In this document: positions 1 to 10,499 of the stretch, piece after piece
How positions within the stretch are numbered: position 1 is the first letter of the stretch
Layout of the letters: every line of letters begins with the position of its first letter
Assembly: GCA_964017145.1 (NCBI GenBank)
Contig: OZ024848.1
Coordinates: 756,501 to 820,500 of the forward strand
Origin: Agrocybe praecox
Lineage: Eukaryota > Basidiomycota > Agaricomycetes > Agaricales > Agrocybaceae
DNA: 64,000 bases
Direction: 5' to 3'
The notes under the pieces: generated by a model
Database searches by the model: none
Told to the model about the DNA's origin: nothing
Seen by the model: only the letters and a program-made list of their open reading frames with translations
Program-made: the position numbers and the translations under genes

Positions 1-864
1 CATATCAGGCATGTCTTTGAAGAATAGATCTTCCACTTTCCATGTGCCGGCACGCTCAGGTATCTCATTGTCAATGATCTGATGTAGGCTGTGTATATTA
101 TTATAGGATAGTCCTAGCTTTTTCTGAACCTGCATAAATGCATTGGTGAATAGTAGAATAGAAACTGGCGGGAAACATACATCAGGAATTGATAACAGCC
201 TGTCAAACGACTTGTGGCCTATTCCATCCTTTACAACCCATTGTGCAATTCTCCAGTCCATCTCACTGGCAAAGGGAGTGTACCAATTGGGATTTGTATT
301 TTTGTCTATCTGGTCTTTATCGGTGACAGAATTTGAATGGAAAAGATGTCTCCATTTCACATGGATTTGCTGATTGATCTCAATCGCCTGTCCTGCTCCA
401 TCGTAGTTGATATAAACTTGGTCATCTTCTGTACTACCACCTTGGCTTTGTCTTTTTCTATTTGCCAGCGTTGATGGCCCAGGCCCAGCTTCTCCAATTT
501 CTACCTCTTCTACCTCATCTGGGGTTTCAAGGAAGTGTTCTGGATCATCATCTTCCAGATTGTCAATCTCTTGAAGAATCTGCTTCAAGGACCTGGCAGT
601 ATCAGCCTCCTCATCAAGATGTGGTGTTAAAGGTCTTGATGCTGGAGAGGTGTCTGAATAGATAACTTCATTGTCTGATAGGATCATATCTTCATCCATG
701 CTAATACCGCTACCTTTCTCTTCCAACATTGCCTTGATAATTTCTACGTGTTTTGCCTTTCTCCAATTCTGACAAACTGGAGTATTTCTGAGATGTAGGT
801 TCATTCCTTTGACAGTTGGAAGTGTTTTGGAGCAAACTGGGCATGTATTAGCTGGCAATGCCAT
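1..864 (-). CDS. Plavaka-like transposase, 5' part (runs off left edge)
   Basis: Reading leftward from an ATG at 864 the frame stays open to base 1. The N-terminus has a C2HC zinc-finger-like pattern (C-x2-C-x12-H-x6-C, residues 8-31) ending in the motif TPVCQNW, then an acidic linker, then a block around the motifs YTPFASEMDWRIAQW, SFDRLLSIP and KLGLSYNNIHSLHQIID. I recall this order as the start of Plavaka-type transposases, DNA transposons abundant in basidiomycetes; the catalytic part would lie outside the window. Positions 180..130 look like a 51-nt in-phase intron (GTATGT...TGCAG); removing it joins LLSIPD directly to VQKKLGLSY, the continuous form expected. No stop is visible, so the copy may be intact. 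Family assignment is from memory of the motif pattern, not a search. Confidence 0.75.
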   Translation of the reverse strand, partial: MALPANTCPVCSKTLPTVKGMNLHLRNTPVCQNWRKAKHVEIIKAMLEEKGSGISMDEDMILSDNEVIYSDTSPASRPLTPHLDEEADTARSLKQILQEIDNLEDDDPEHFLETPDEVEEVEIGEAGPGPSTLANRKRQSQGGSTEDDQVYINYDGAGQAIEINQQIHVKWRHLFHSNSVTDKDQIDKNTNPNWYTPFASEMDWRIAQWVVKDGIGHKSFDRLLSIPDVCFPPVSILLFTNAFMQVQKKLGLSYNNIHSLHQIIDNEIPERAGTWKVEDLFFKDMPDM

Positions 865-1001
865 TATGGATGTTTAAAGAAAGTGTAAAGATACCCCAAA
901 TGATAAACAGTGATAAAATCACTTGTTTTCTATATTTAGAATGAAAAGATTATTTGAGTGCAAAAGCACACAGTTCTTTAACAACCTTCATCTTTGACAT
1001 T

Positions 1002-1668
1002 ATGCCTCAATTTAATTTGTCATCTAGTGCTATAGCACCCAATTCTGAATATGAAATTTTACTGCCTTCATGGAATCTTATCCAGCATCTAACTCAGAAA
1101 CATATGCAACACATATCTGTCTCCGCATTCAATTCTCTTGAAGCAAGTAGAAAACGGCTTATAGAGTTTATTGGTAATTTTCATATCTGAACTTCAAAAG
1201 GTCTTGCTACTGACAGAAAACCTTATCTTTTAAGACATCACGACAGATTTTATATTTGTTTTATGGGACCCCAATTATATTCCCAAGATGTTGTCTCCAC
1301 CTTCGATATCCTGGATTCAGACACCTAGCGCCCCACGTCATTCAGCAATTTATCTCAAAAAGTACATCACACATATACTTATCCGCTCAAAATCAACGAC
1401 TACACATTTAAAGTACACCCTCACCTACCTTGAGCGTCTTTATGCTGCTCTCCCAAGATTATTTTTGGAAAACTCTATGTCGCCACTTCTCTCTCCATGG
1501 CATGCATTTGTTGCAAGTCTGATGATCAGCTGGAAATTTTGTGAAGACTGTTGCTATTTCAATATATCATGGGCAAAAATTTCGGGACTACAAGCTTATG
1601 ATCTAGCTGTGTCAGAGAGGGAGCTATGTGGGGCATTGAATTGGAATTTGTGGGTTGATATTTTATAG
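1002..1668 (+). CDS. PHO80/PCL-like cyclin-box protein (two exons)
   Basis: I read exons 1002..1173 and 1247..1668 around a 73-nt intron (GTAATT...CGACAG, with a CTGAC branch-point-like motif at about 1210). Joining them keeps one frame and gives 197 residues. The second exon has the hallmarks of a fungal Pho80/Pcl-type cyclin box: a hydrophobic helix (YLKKYITHILIRS), the YLERL motif, a WHAFVASLMISWKFCED stretch resembling the conserved basic/acidic cyclin helix, then WAKISGL and a C-terminal ALNWNLWV helix. Such cyclins bind and direct Pho85-type CDKs in phosphate and cell-cycle control. The protein is short for the family and its N-terminal half matches nothing I know, so it could be a fragment. 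The first ATG of the open frame was taken as the start. Confidence 0.5.
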
Positions 1669-1703
1669 ACATTATAATATAAATCAATGCTATTACAATG
1701 CTA

Positions 1704-2569
1704 TTATATAGAAGGAATTATACTAAGTATTTCAGCTATCAAATGTTCCTGTTCTTTAAAAAGTGAATTTCTACATTTATTCAAGTTATTAATTTGGTCA
1801 GTAATGAGTTTAGAATTTTCTGCATTTATTGCTAATTTTTTTCTAAGTGTTGTTAGACTAAGATCATCTATATTGCTTGGGCGCCTCTTTCGTTTACTAG
1901 CTTCAGTGGGTTCACTAGTGGACAAGGGTGCCTGGGCGTTAAAAGAATTGAAGTTGGTGGTTGCTAGATTGTCGGGAAGTAATGCTAGAAAAGGCAATTC
2001 TCTACTTGTAAAATTATCTTGGCCTTCAATATGAGCTCCCTGTAATAAGCAGTCGGTAAACATTGATATATAGAATGCTATAGGCTTACATTTGATGAAC
2101 TATCGTCCCAGAGCAGAGGCTGTGCCTGTGCCCACTCTGTCAAAGGGCTCATCAAGCTGGACTTATTAACTTTGAGTTTTATGCGCTCTTGCTCCTCCAT
2201 GCAACCCTCGCAGTAGCATCCTGGGCACTGACAGTAGCAGCATGATATATTGTATGAGTCACCCTCCTCGTTGGATACCTCCTCATTTGATAGAGGGCTT
2301 TCCAAACAGTTGCAACATATGCGCAAGTGGGGCTGAGAACAATCTTGTCAGTGTTGTACTGGTGGCCCAAATTAGCTTACCGTATACTAGTAGTGTAAAT
2401 TTGGGAAGATACCTTGTGAAGCTCACTGGCCAGCAACTATGGTTGTAGTCTCTTGACTAGGGAGCATCATATCCAAAGGCTCTAATGCCAAACTTTTTAC
2501 CTTCTCCAAGGGAGGTGTTTTTGCTGGTACATTCTTCTCTCTCACTCCCGATAGAACAGATGAGGCCAT
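1704..2569 (-). CDS. Hypothetical spliced gene: Cys-rich segment plus KRKRR-containing helical tail
   Basis: Two exons are well supported: 2332..2090 and 2039..1704, joined across a 50-nt phase-0 intron (GTAAGC...TTACAG). The first encodes a Cys-rich stretch (CCNC, then CCYCQCPGCYCEGC) that could bind zinc. The second has a basic KRKRR patch of nuclear-localisation type and a charged helical C-terminus ending SIIPSI. An upstream ATG at 2569 (MASSVLSG...) stays open to a phase-0 donor at 2500 and may be exon 1, but the 168-nt intron this needs is long for the window, so a small exon may be missed there. I do not recognise the family. Confidence 0.4.
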
Positions 2570-3394
2570 TGAGTTGAGAAAATTACGGAGTTTCTATGCA
2601 GAAATTAATCCAAGTATTTATGCTTCAAATAATTTACTTAACCTGGGGGAGCGTTCATAATCAACAGATGACTCTATCGCCTCACCAATATCTTTGGGGG
2701 GCACTGGCATGGTTGAGTTGGCCCCGAATAGAAGTATTAAGTTAATATAAACAGCTAATGGATCATCTCCAATATAAGCAGAACACAAAGGTAAGTCTTA
2801 AACAGCGCTATCATATAGGAAGAGTCTGGTCACCCACCAGACTTTTCCCACACTGATTCAAGCAGCTAATCACTTCTCAGAAAACCTTTAATCTCAATGT
2901 TCACCAAAACCCTGACTACTATAATTTGCTGCAGCTTGAGTGGGCTTGTGTAAAAGCTTGAATCATGATTCATTGGACAATATCTTTTTATGCTATTGGA
3001 TCTAATTTTTAACCTTCAAACTTACCAAAAGATACATTATAGTAGACGAAGTCAACAACTTGCTGGAAGCTTAAGCAGGCCCAGATATCTGAAATTAGAG
3101 CAGATAAGTATGCAGGTATTGTGCTATGAAAGGATTCAGGTACCCATGTTACAGTGTACCATATGTGATGCTCCAATGTGTACCTACAGTGTACCGTAAC
3201 TAATGGTGCCAGTGTGCACACTGGTGCACTCTAGCAAGCATGTCCATATCGGGATGCGGCAAGATATAGGTGCGGCGAGGGTGGTAAGGTTGGGTAGTAG
3301 GATAGGTGGGTGGTATGGGGGGTGCAGTATTGGTAGTACTGGGGTAGGGATACCTGAGGAATCCGGTAATTGGGGCCAAAAAAAAGCGGTAGGG
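2570..3394. other. Intergenic, no gene seen
   Basis: No frame with coding character. A 16-bp perfect palindrome (CCAGTGTGCACACTGG, 3209..3224) sits at the start of a GC-richer stretch (about 3200-3420) unlike the AT-rich DNA around it. The rest shows nothing I can name. Confidence 0.4.
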
Positions 3395-4035
3395 TAGGGT
3401 ACAAAAATGTTCACTGTGGGGCAGCAAATTTGGGTTGGCAACCAGGAGGATAGGAAATGGTGTATTATAGTAGATATGAATGTATACTGTACCATAGAAT
3501 GAATTAAAAATATATTTGTAGTAGGTGTACAAAAGTGGTCAAAAAAAGCGGTTAGGTGTCTGCTTAATAGTGGTAGTAATAACATCCCACCTATTGCAAC
3601 AAGGTTACCCATGCTCCAATTTATTTTTTAAAATATGTGCAGCAGTAAATTCATTCTTTACCGCTCATTAACGCGGTGGCAGTGCAAGCGGTGAAGTTTT
3701 GGTGTGCTAAATAGTGTGGCACAAGCTCAGGCCAATTTTGAATACCTGAAAAGGTTACCCATGCTCCAATTTATTTTTTAAAATATGTGCAGCGGTGAAG
3801 GCATATTTACTGTCCATTACCGCAGTGGCAGTGTGTGTGGTGAATTTCTGGTGTGCTAAAGAAGTAGCAATATGTACCACTTTTGTACACCTACTACAAA
3901 TGTATTCATAATTTATTCTACAGTACAGTATACATCTATATCTACTGTAATACACCCTTTCCTATCCCCCTGGTTGCCAACCCAACTTTGCCGCCCCACG
4001 GTGAACATTTCTACACCCTACCTCACCACCTTTTT
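3395..4035. repeat. Inverted repeat, two ~150-bp diverged arms
   Basis: The stretch 3395..3545 returns in reverse complement at about 3885..4035 with roughly 85-90% identity by eye. Shared blocks include GGTGTACAAAAGTGGTC, GGGTTGGCAACCAGG and GTATACTGTAC. The arms enclose a directly repeated unit (3601 and 3751). There is no ORF; this could be a small non-autonomous element, or two copies of one in opposite orientation. Confidence 0.6.
3601..3878. repeat. Direct repeat, two ~125-bp units 150 bp apart
   Basis: Units start at 3601 and 3751 with the same AAGGTTACCCATGCTCC sequence. The first 43 bp are identical; the remainder, including CGGTGGCAGTG- and TGGTGTGCTAAA-like blocks, is diverged. 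The pair lies in the loop of the inverted repeat 3395..4035. Confidence 0.65.
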
Positions 4036-4065
4036 GACCACTTTTGTACACCTACAAATTTATTT

Positions 4066-5263
4066 TGTTATATAGCATAGACATGAGCTATAACACCTCA
4101 CAACATTCTGAAAAAGCGAACATATCCCAATTGGGAAATTACTTCCATTTTGGGACATCGATCAAAAATACAGGCATTTTACCCATGATCAACAGTGCTT
4201 TAGGGTCCATATAAGATATCATATGTATATCCTTCTACCCTACTTCTTACCTTACAATATAATCAATAATCATAGACCTGAAAGTTCATTGATATGTTAT
4301 TGTAGTAGATTAGGGCTATTACAAAATCATTGTGTCTGGATAGTTATATGTATTCTTAATCTGTTTGAACTGGCCATATACATCACAGCTTTATATCAAT
4401 AAGATAAAGGTATAAAACAAAGACACATTTACTATTTAATTGACACAGCTTAGCTGTAACACACAACAATGAAACTTTGATAACCTATGCCAACGACTCA
4501 AGCTATGATGTCTACTGTTACATCTGGACCAGTATGTAGATGTAGTTGGGTTGACCAGTAACATTTAAACATATATTTACATTATACCAGGTCAGTATGA
4601 AAACCTCCTTGTTGGTTTACATAGCTTGCCTCTATCCACTATGGACAGCCTTTATCCACTATAGACAATTAGCAACATAACCAAGTTACGTCAAATACTG
4701 GTGCTACTCATCACATAATATGGATAATTAGGACCATCAAATATATATTGACACTATTGCAATTATATCTGTTAGTTTAGCTGTATTAATCAGCTCATGG
4801 ATATTGTGCTCATAACCAATGCTCCTAGGTTGAATCAGTGCTACGGCAGTATGTTCAGACACTCCGAGATACATCAATATAAAGATTATGCATGTTTGAT
4901 AGGTGCTATGACTGATCTTAACTATCAAATGTCATGATATAATGTCTAGGATCATGATAATGCACATGAAACAGTTGTCAATCATAACCAACAGTGTTAT
5001 GTCTCTGACATTACAGCATAACATACAACTGGTAGAAAATGAGGAATATACATTGTTTTATGTGACTGATATGTGATTATAGTATATACAGAGTATAAAG
5101 TGTGATATGTGCTCCTTTAACAGTATCATACAGGTGTAAACCAAACTCAAAATGCCTGTATTTTTGATCGATGTCCCAAAATGGAAGTAATTTCCCAATT
5201 GGGATATGTTCGCTTTTTCAGAATGTTGTGAGGTGTTATAGCTCATGTCTATGCTATATAACA
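4066..5263. mobile_element. Non-autonomous element with 115-bp perfect TIRs
   Basis: 4066..4180 and 5149..5263 are exact reverse complements by eye (115 bp each, outer ends TGTTATATAGCATAG). They enclose 968 bp of AT-rich DNA without a credible ORF, 1198 bp in all. Perfect long TIRs without a transposase fit a non-autonomous DNA transposon mobilised in trans. No clear target-site duplication was found: left flank ...AAATTTATTT, right flank TACATATAAT. The superfamily is therefore open, and a simple inverted duplication cannot be excluded. Confidence 0.6.
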
Positions 5264-5285
5264 TACATATAATGTTTTTCAATAG

Positions 5286-5930
5286 TTCAAGAATAGTTCT
5301 GTATTTTTTGAAAGGGTAAAATGACAGCAAATGTGCGCTTTTTGAGAGCATTTATAAATAGCAGTCATTATTTTTGAACATTATGCAAATACACTGCAAT
5401 CCTATTCATTTTGGGCATATTTATGCAGTGGATAAATAATAATATATGTATAGCATACTGTATCAGCATTTTATTTGATGAAAAAGCACCCATAATAGAG
5501 TGAAATAGACATTTGGTGCGCTTTTGGATCTATTTATAAATAGACCGGATTATTTTTGTACATTATCCAGATGCACTTTTCTGCATCCATCCCTTCCTCT
5601 TACATTTTCGCATTTTTGAGTACACCATACATCCTCATAAATGTATATAATACCATATCCACCTTTTGTTTTGTCAAAAAGCGCCCATAATATAGTAAAG
5701 CAGACATTTGGTGCGCTTTTTGGACCTGTTTATAAATAGACCGGATTATTTTTGTACATTATCCAGATGCACTGTTCTGCATCCATCCCTTCCTCTTATA
5801 TTTTCGCATTTTTGAGTATACAATAAATCACTATAAATGTATAGAATACCATATCCACCTTTTTTTTGGTAAAAAAGCGTCCAGAACATAGCAAACTGGA
5901 CAATATGCAGTAAAAACCGCTTTTTTAGGG
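5286..5930. repeat. Tandem repeat, ~195-bp unit, about 3.3 copies
   Basis: Units begin at 5481, 5676 and 5872 with AAAAAGCRCCCATAAT-like sequence. The two central units (195 and 196 bp) are about 90% identical and share TTTGGTGCGCTTTT, ATTTTTGTACATTATCCAGATGCAC and TCCATCCCTTCCTCTT. A more diverged unit lies at about 5290..5480, and a partial one ends near 5930. This is satellite-like and non-coding. Confidence 0.7.
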
Positions 5931-5963
5931 AATTAGTCATGTGAGACAGATGCCACAGCCACA

Positions 5964-6150
5964 GATATGATAAGATATGATAAGATAGGTCGTCATAGCC
6001 ACAGATGTGATAAGATGTGATAAGATGTGATAAGATGTGATAAGATAAGATAAGATAGTGAGCACAGCTACATAACATAAGATATAAACTACATAGCCAC
6101 ATGTGTGATAAGATTGCATTGCAGTGCCACGCTTCAGATAAGATAAAATA
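5964..6150. repeat. GATAAG microsatellite-like cluster
   Basis: A 10-bp unit GATAAGATGT is repeated four times between 6009 and 6048, flanked by further GATAAG copies (5969, 5979, 6044, 6049, about 6108 and 6138), roughly ten in 190 bp. It is a short tandem array. GATAAG is also the core site of fungal GATA factors, but no promoter is apparent next to it. Confidence 0.65.
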
Positions 6151-6199
6151 GCACAGAGCATAGCCACAAATACAAAAATAATATGGCTGTGTAGAGAAA

Positions 6200-7747
6200 A
6201 ATTCAGAGATCATGCTAAATATTTTTTATTATATAAGCATCAACGGATCAACCACAAAACGCAAAATGTCCACAGAAAGCCGGATACAAATCAAAATAAA
6301 AGATTGAAATATTCATAGCAAGCCCAAAATAAATTCTAAAATTATGAAAAAATGTGTACTATACCATTTTGAGTGTGGTCTATCCAAATATGGAAAGTGT
6401 TCTAAAAATAGATCCGAGTCAAAAAAATAGATCACACTAAAAAATATTTTAAAATCTAAAAATAGATATATCATGTTCTGTTTTATTTTCATCCTATCAT
6501 GGAAGACTTTTATTTTTAAATTTAATTGTAAGCATTGAAAAAAAAAACAAAAACAAAAACAATAATAATAATAATAAAACAAAACATTTAAAATTTTAAA
6601 TAATTTTAAATAATTTTTTTTTAAAAACAGTACAAACCCAACAATATTATGTGACACACGGCCATTCAAACTTGTTAACTCAGCTATAATGACTTACCTC
6701 TTCTGACTTATTTTCAAATTGCAAAGCTTGGCCTTTTCCTCTATTTGCACAGCTCAACCTAGAGATTTGAATCCAAACATACATAGTCTAAATTATTAGC
6801 AAGTCTCTACCTAGGCCTATGTACTTATTCACAACCAAATCATTTTTATTTTTTTAAATTCAAAGTTCAAAAGGACCAACTTGTATTCTGGTACACGATA
6901 GCAGTCTGAACAACCAAATTATAAGCTCTAACATTTACATTCAACACCTTCAGATGTACTCACAACCAAGACATAAGCCACAACATTTATACTCAAAACA
7001 TCCTGTCACAAGTCAACTTAGGTACGCGGAGAATGATGCCCAACAAACATAAGAGCAAAAAAAATACGGTCACAATGTAATAATAATATAACTGGACACA
7101 AGAACATGTGTTGACACATCCCAATCCAGGCCTTCAGATCTATTCACAACCAAGTTGTAAGCTCTAATATCCACACTCAATAGAGACGTCTTAATCTAGC
7201 TCCTTGAGCTTATTTCCAAGTCCTAACCCAGACATGAGACCCAATCTGCACACTATAGCTTATTTACAAGTCCCAAGCTATCTATAAGCACTGAAACATA
7301 TATTCCAATCTATAAGCAAGTTGTAATCAAGAGGTTTCAGGCCAGCCATAAGCCCTGATATAAATTCTCTAATTCATCTGTTTAACCTCTCTTGAGATAC
7401 TACATATATGACCCTAGTATCACACAAAAAATAAGCTCAAACGGACCATAAATGAACCCTGGAACAGCAAAACAATATGCCCCATACTCTGGGAAAATGA
7501 TCTAAAAATAGCTGTTTTTATATTTAAAATTTGTTAAAAGGACCCCTGGAACCTGCTGGGATTTTAAATTTTTTATAGAGTGACAAAAACTTTTGAAGTC
7601 ACAGAAAATCTTTTACAAAGTTTTCTTTTTTTTCCACAGTTTTTGTTTTTTTTCTTGACCCCCTCTAGGCTGCAAAAAAGATCATATTTTTGTAGCCTAG
7701 AAGGTACCTTCAAGGGGGCCACTGAAGTGCTTACATTGTAAAGGATT
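6200..7747. other. AT-rich intergenic DNA, no gene seen
   Basis: No coding frame stands out. There is an A-rich simple-repeat block (about 6538-6590, with CAAAAA and AAT units). A TCTAAAAATAGA-like word recurs at about 6400-6475 and 7500; the same word is frequent inside the hAT-like element at 18.0-18.8 kb. A pyrimidine-rich stretch lies at about 7620-7665. Confidence 0.4.
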
Positions 7748-8250
7748 TCAAACAGGCCACATATCGTCCTCAACGATGCAAAGAATGCCTCTGGTGAATG
7801 GGAGGCAGCTCAACGACCTGTCTTCGTTGAGGTGAATCGTCCAGGAGCGCTGGAATTGACCAGTGTTCGTTTCTTCGTAGGCATATGCCGTGTAATGTTT
7901 CGGGTTTCCATGATAAACTCCTTGACTAAAGCTCGTTTAACCTGTGTTCAAACGTAAAAGGAGAGAGAGAAACTTACTAAATAACTACCTCCCACTCTCT
8001 GTCTCCAAACCTTTCGAGAATGCCGCTCTCGTCTGCGTTCAACGCGTTCGTAAACGCCGTAGCAACTTCGCGCCTCTTCTCATCATTTCTGCACAACATC
8101 CCATGATAGAATGTCACGTTGAATCGCAAAGTCATGCTACCGACATGCAGAAAGTGAGAAGAAACCGTTGAGAAACCACGAAAAAAAAACTCACCTGATG
8201 GTCAACGACGAGAGGAATGATTTGAATGACGACGACGCGCAATTTTCCAT
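7748..8250 (-). CDS. Unrecognised 130-residue protein, three exons
   Basis: Spliced model: exons 8250..8195, 8136..7978 and 7925..7748, with introns of 58 nt (GTGAGT...GGTAG) and 52 nt (GTAAGT...TTTAG). The 393-nt sum is in frame from ATG to TGA. The product is compact and folded-looking: a beta-rich start (MTLRFNVTFYHGM), a charged helix, then REWEVVIYQGVYHGNPKHY and a C-terminus ending in VEDDMWPV. It has no signal peptide or membrane segment. I do not recognise the family. The exons are too short to be obvious as plain ORFs, and agreement of both junction phases is the main support. Confidence 0.6.
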
Positions 8251-8293
8251 AAGTGGAAATAACAAACAGCAGCACCGCACATCGAGCTTCTCC

Positions 8294-8530
8294 CTACCAA
8301 ATCATAGTGGATTCCTGTAGAGCGTGAATCATGGTATCGAACATCATTGTCCCCGCGAGTGGAGTTTGCCTAGGATGGGGTTCGGAGTTTGACAGCATAT
8401 ATGAAAAAGTTAACAGTTGAACGACGAGAGCGGTGGAGAGGTTGAATAGATATATGTCATGAGAGGCAACAAGCCAACGGAGCAATCCAGAGGGCTTAGT
8501 GGTGTAGGTGAGAGGATCATTGCCCGCCAT
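8294..8530 (-). CDS. Small hypothetical ORF, 78 codons
   Basis: ATG at 8530, TAG at 8294. It encodes a mostly hydrophobic peptide with one possible membrane helix (STALVVQLLTFSYML). It ends 44 bp before the ATG of the 130-residue gene on the same strand and could instead be an upstream exon: TG|GTAGGG at its 3' end resembles a donor. Weak support. Confidence 0.25.
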   Translation of the reverse strand: MAGNDPLTYTTKPSGLLRWLVASHDIYLFNLSTALVVQLLTFSYMLSNSEPHPRQTPLAGTMMFDTMIHALQESTMIW

Positions 8531-8923
8531 TGGTCATGGAACGGCTTGAACACAACTCACAGTTTTCACCTTATGCTTGATTAAGGGCGTAAACAAGAAG
8601 ACCGTGAACAAAGGAATAAAAATTTAATGGGTATATATTACCAGACAGTTCATGTAGGTGAATCATGGGCACTTGCCTAGTCCTAGAAATTAGGGTATAA
8701 AATGACCATCAATTGTATTTCTCATTAAACATCATGAGATACTCACACAAGAAAGGGTCAATACAACCGCTCGCTGCATATCTAGATGCCAACGAGCATA
8801 GTGAGACATGACCCAGTCAGGCTTCACTAGTTCAAAATTGTCGGAGAGTAATGTTGAATAGATTTGAGCACAAAAATGAGGATAAAAAATGAAAGGATCT
8901 ACAGTGTCCTTCGCCGCAGGGAG

Positions 8924-9901
8924 CTATCGCTGCACTGCATAAAGAACTTTAGAATTGTGCGTGGCGATGATGTACTCAATGCACCCTGGTACTGGCTTGT
9001 TACTTCTCTGTCCTCCTGGGTAGAACATAACTAGGCTATTTCCAACATGTGTAGAGCGACGGGCAAAGACGGTACCATCAAATTTATGACGGGCATGAAG
9101 GACCACTTGTGAATCTGAAATAATAGGTTGCAAGTCGTGTGGAACTGGGACCAAAGATGATTGCAATATCTCTTCGTCTTTGTCAGTATCTGGTGTTTTC
9201 CCAAATGCTTTGTCAAAGACAGTCTTGCACTGTTTGATAAAGGAGGGGCAGTCAGGACGTCCGAGCCACTGCTGCAACTTTGTCGCACTTGTGAAAGAGG
9301 ATAACATAGCCACTTCCCATTCACCTATCCTGTAATGAGAATGTGTAACAACGGAAAAAAATAAGCACTCACCAAGTTTGTGATTACCGGGTAGTCGCTG
9401 CAACTGTCCAATCAAGCGCTCAAAAGGAAAGCACCACCAGGAGCGTACTGGTCCAAACAGAAGAAGGAAGTCATATATATGTATAGCCATATGACAATTA
9501 ACAGTGGGATTGATGTCGGGATGAATTTTAGGTAAGTTTCTTAGCCAAGAAAGAATATGCTGTAGATATGAAGCCATGCGTGTTGGCGTAGTAGTCCACA
9601 TACAAGCTAACGAGACCGCACAAACCAAGTCCATGGTATGGTCCAACACTTGACACATGATCGTAGCAGCCCTATGAGAAGGGTGTTGTGTCCCTTCTCC
9701 TCATAAACTTACAAGTGCAACCAGAAGATAAACAGTTCCCATAGTGCGCCACTCATCCGCTTTGAGAGAACCTGCACTTGCAGATCCAAAGTTATACGGT
9801 ACAGAGCACAGCCATGATGGCGTATCCATTTCCCGAACGACACACTGGATTTGCTTCAAGACTGAAATTGTGCCAAATTTAGACGGAATGTCGCTGTCCA
9901 C
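8924..9901 (-). pseudogene. Tnp2-type (EnSpm/CACTA) transposase, C-terminal exons
   Basis: The upstream exon (about 9890..9701) ends in SVPYNFG...LKADEWRTM...LVALVSL, a pattern I recall from fungal Tnp2 transposases. The next exon carries CHMAIHIYDFLLLFGPVRSWWCFPFERL, typical of the region around DUF4218. A 48-nt intron (9372..9325) joins NHKLG to EWEVAMLSSF; the last exon continues through LGRPDCP and FDKAFG to a stop at 8924. No stop is seen in these exons, but the gene as a whole is broken (see 11138..12763), so this is treated as part of a dead transposase. Exon borders other than the 48-nt intron are approximate. Confidence 0.65.
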
Positions 9902-9981
9902 AGATCACATTGGATAACATTTTCTCTGAATCATTACATCAGATGAGAAAGGACCATGAAAACAAGGTACACGCACCCAAA

Positions 9982-10290
9982 TAACTAATGCTTGAATACA
10001 TTCCTGCTTTGTATAGTCGTCATCCTTTCTAGGGTGACCACTCCTAGGTGGTGGCGGCTTGATACCAAGGCTGCGAACCACGAACAGTAAAGCGGCCTTA
10101 TTCTTCTTTGTTAGCTTCTTGTGCAAATTAACATATGCAGCAGCATCTTCCATGGCTGAGTTACCGATTTCTCCTAACGGTGCCCGAAGACATTCATGCA
10201 GTTTTGGAATATCAGGGAGATCATTTTTATGTTTGAGGTTTTCTTCAATATATTTTTGATCTGGAAGATGAAAATTAAAAATGAAAGCTG
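9982..10290 (-). pseudogene. Tnp2 transposase, middle exon
   Basis: The minus-strand frame from about 10290 to 9982 encodes DLPDIPKLHECLRAPLG, then ...ALLFVVRSLGIKPPPPRSGHPRKDDDYTKQECIQALVIW, matching the segment of fungal Tnp2 proteins between the catalytic domain and the KADEWR exon. It ends at GTGCGT, a possible donor. Upstream the frame runs into a CAGGGC minisatellite (10316-10495), where coding similarity stops, so the central catalytic part is missing. Confidence 0.55.
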
Positions 10291-10315
10291 GCTCATCAGG
10301 AAAAACACTTTTTGC

Positions 10316-10495
10316 CCTGACTGCCCTCAGGGAGTCCCAGGACGCCTTAGGGCAGCTCAGGGCAGTCAGGGCAGTCAGGGCATTCAGGGCTCCTGAGGGC
10401 ATCCCAGGCTTCAGTCTAAGATATTTTCTTGCTCTCAGGGCATCCCAGGGCACTCCAAGGTTCCTCAGGGCAGTCCAGGGCAGCACAGAGCAACT
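10316..10495. repeat. CAGGGC-core minisatellite
   Basis: About 15 degenerate copies of a 7-10-bp unit around TCAGGGCA / CCCAGG, GC-rich against the AT-rich surroundings. It lies exactly where the transposase reading frame loses similarity. Confidence 0.6.
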
Positions 10496-10499
10496 CTGA

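Noticed and set aside
5937..6213. Minus-strand ORFs with repeated ILSYLITSYHI
   Set aside because: Translation of the GATAAG tandem array.
6313..6669. 118-codon minus-strand ORF rich in Phe/Tyr/Lys
   Set aside because: Product of AT-rich simple repeats (TTTTTG and ATT runs); no coding character.
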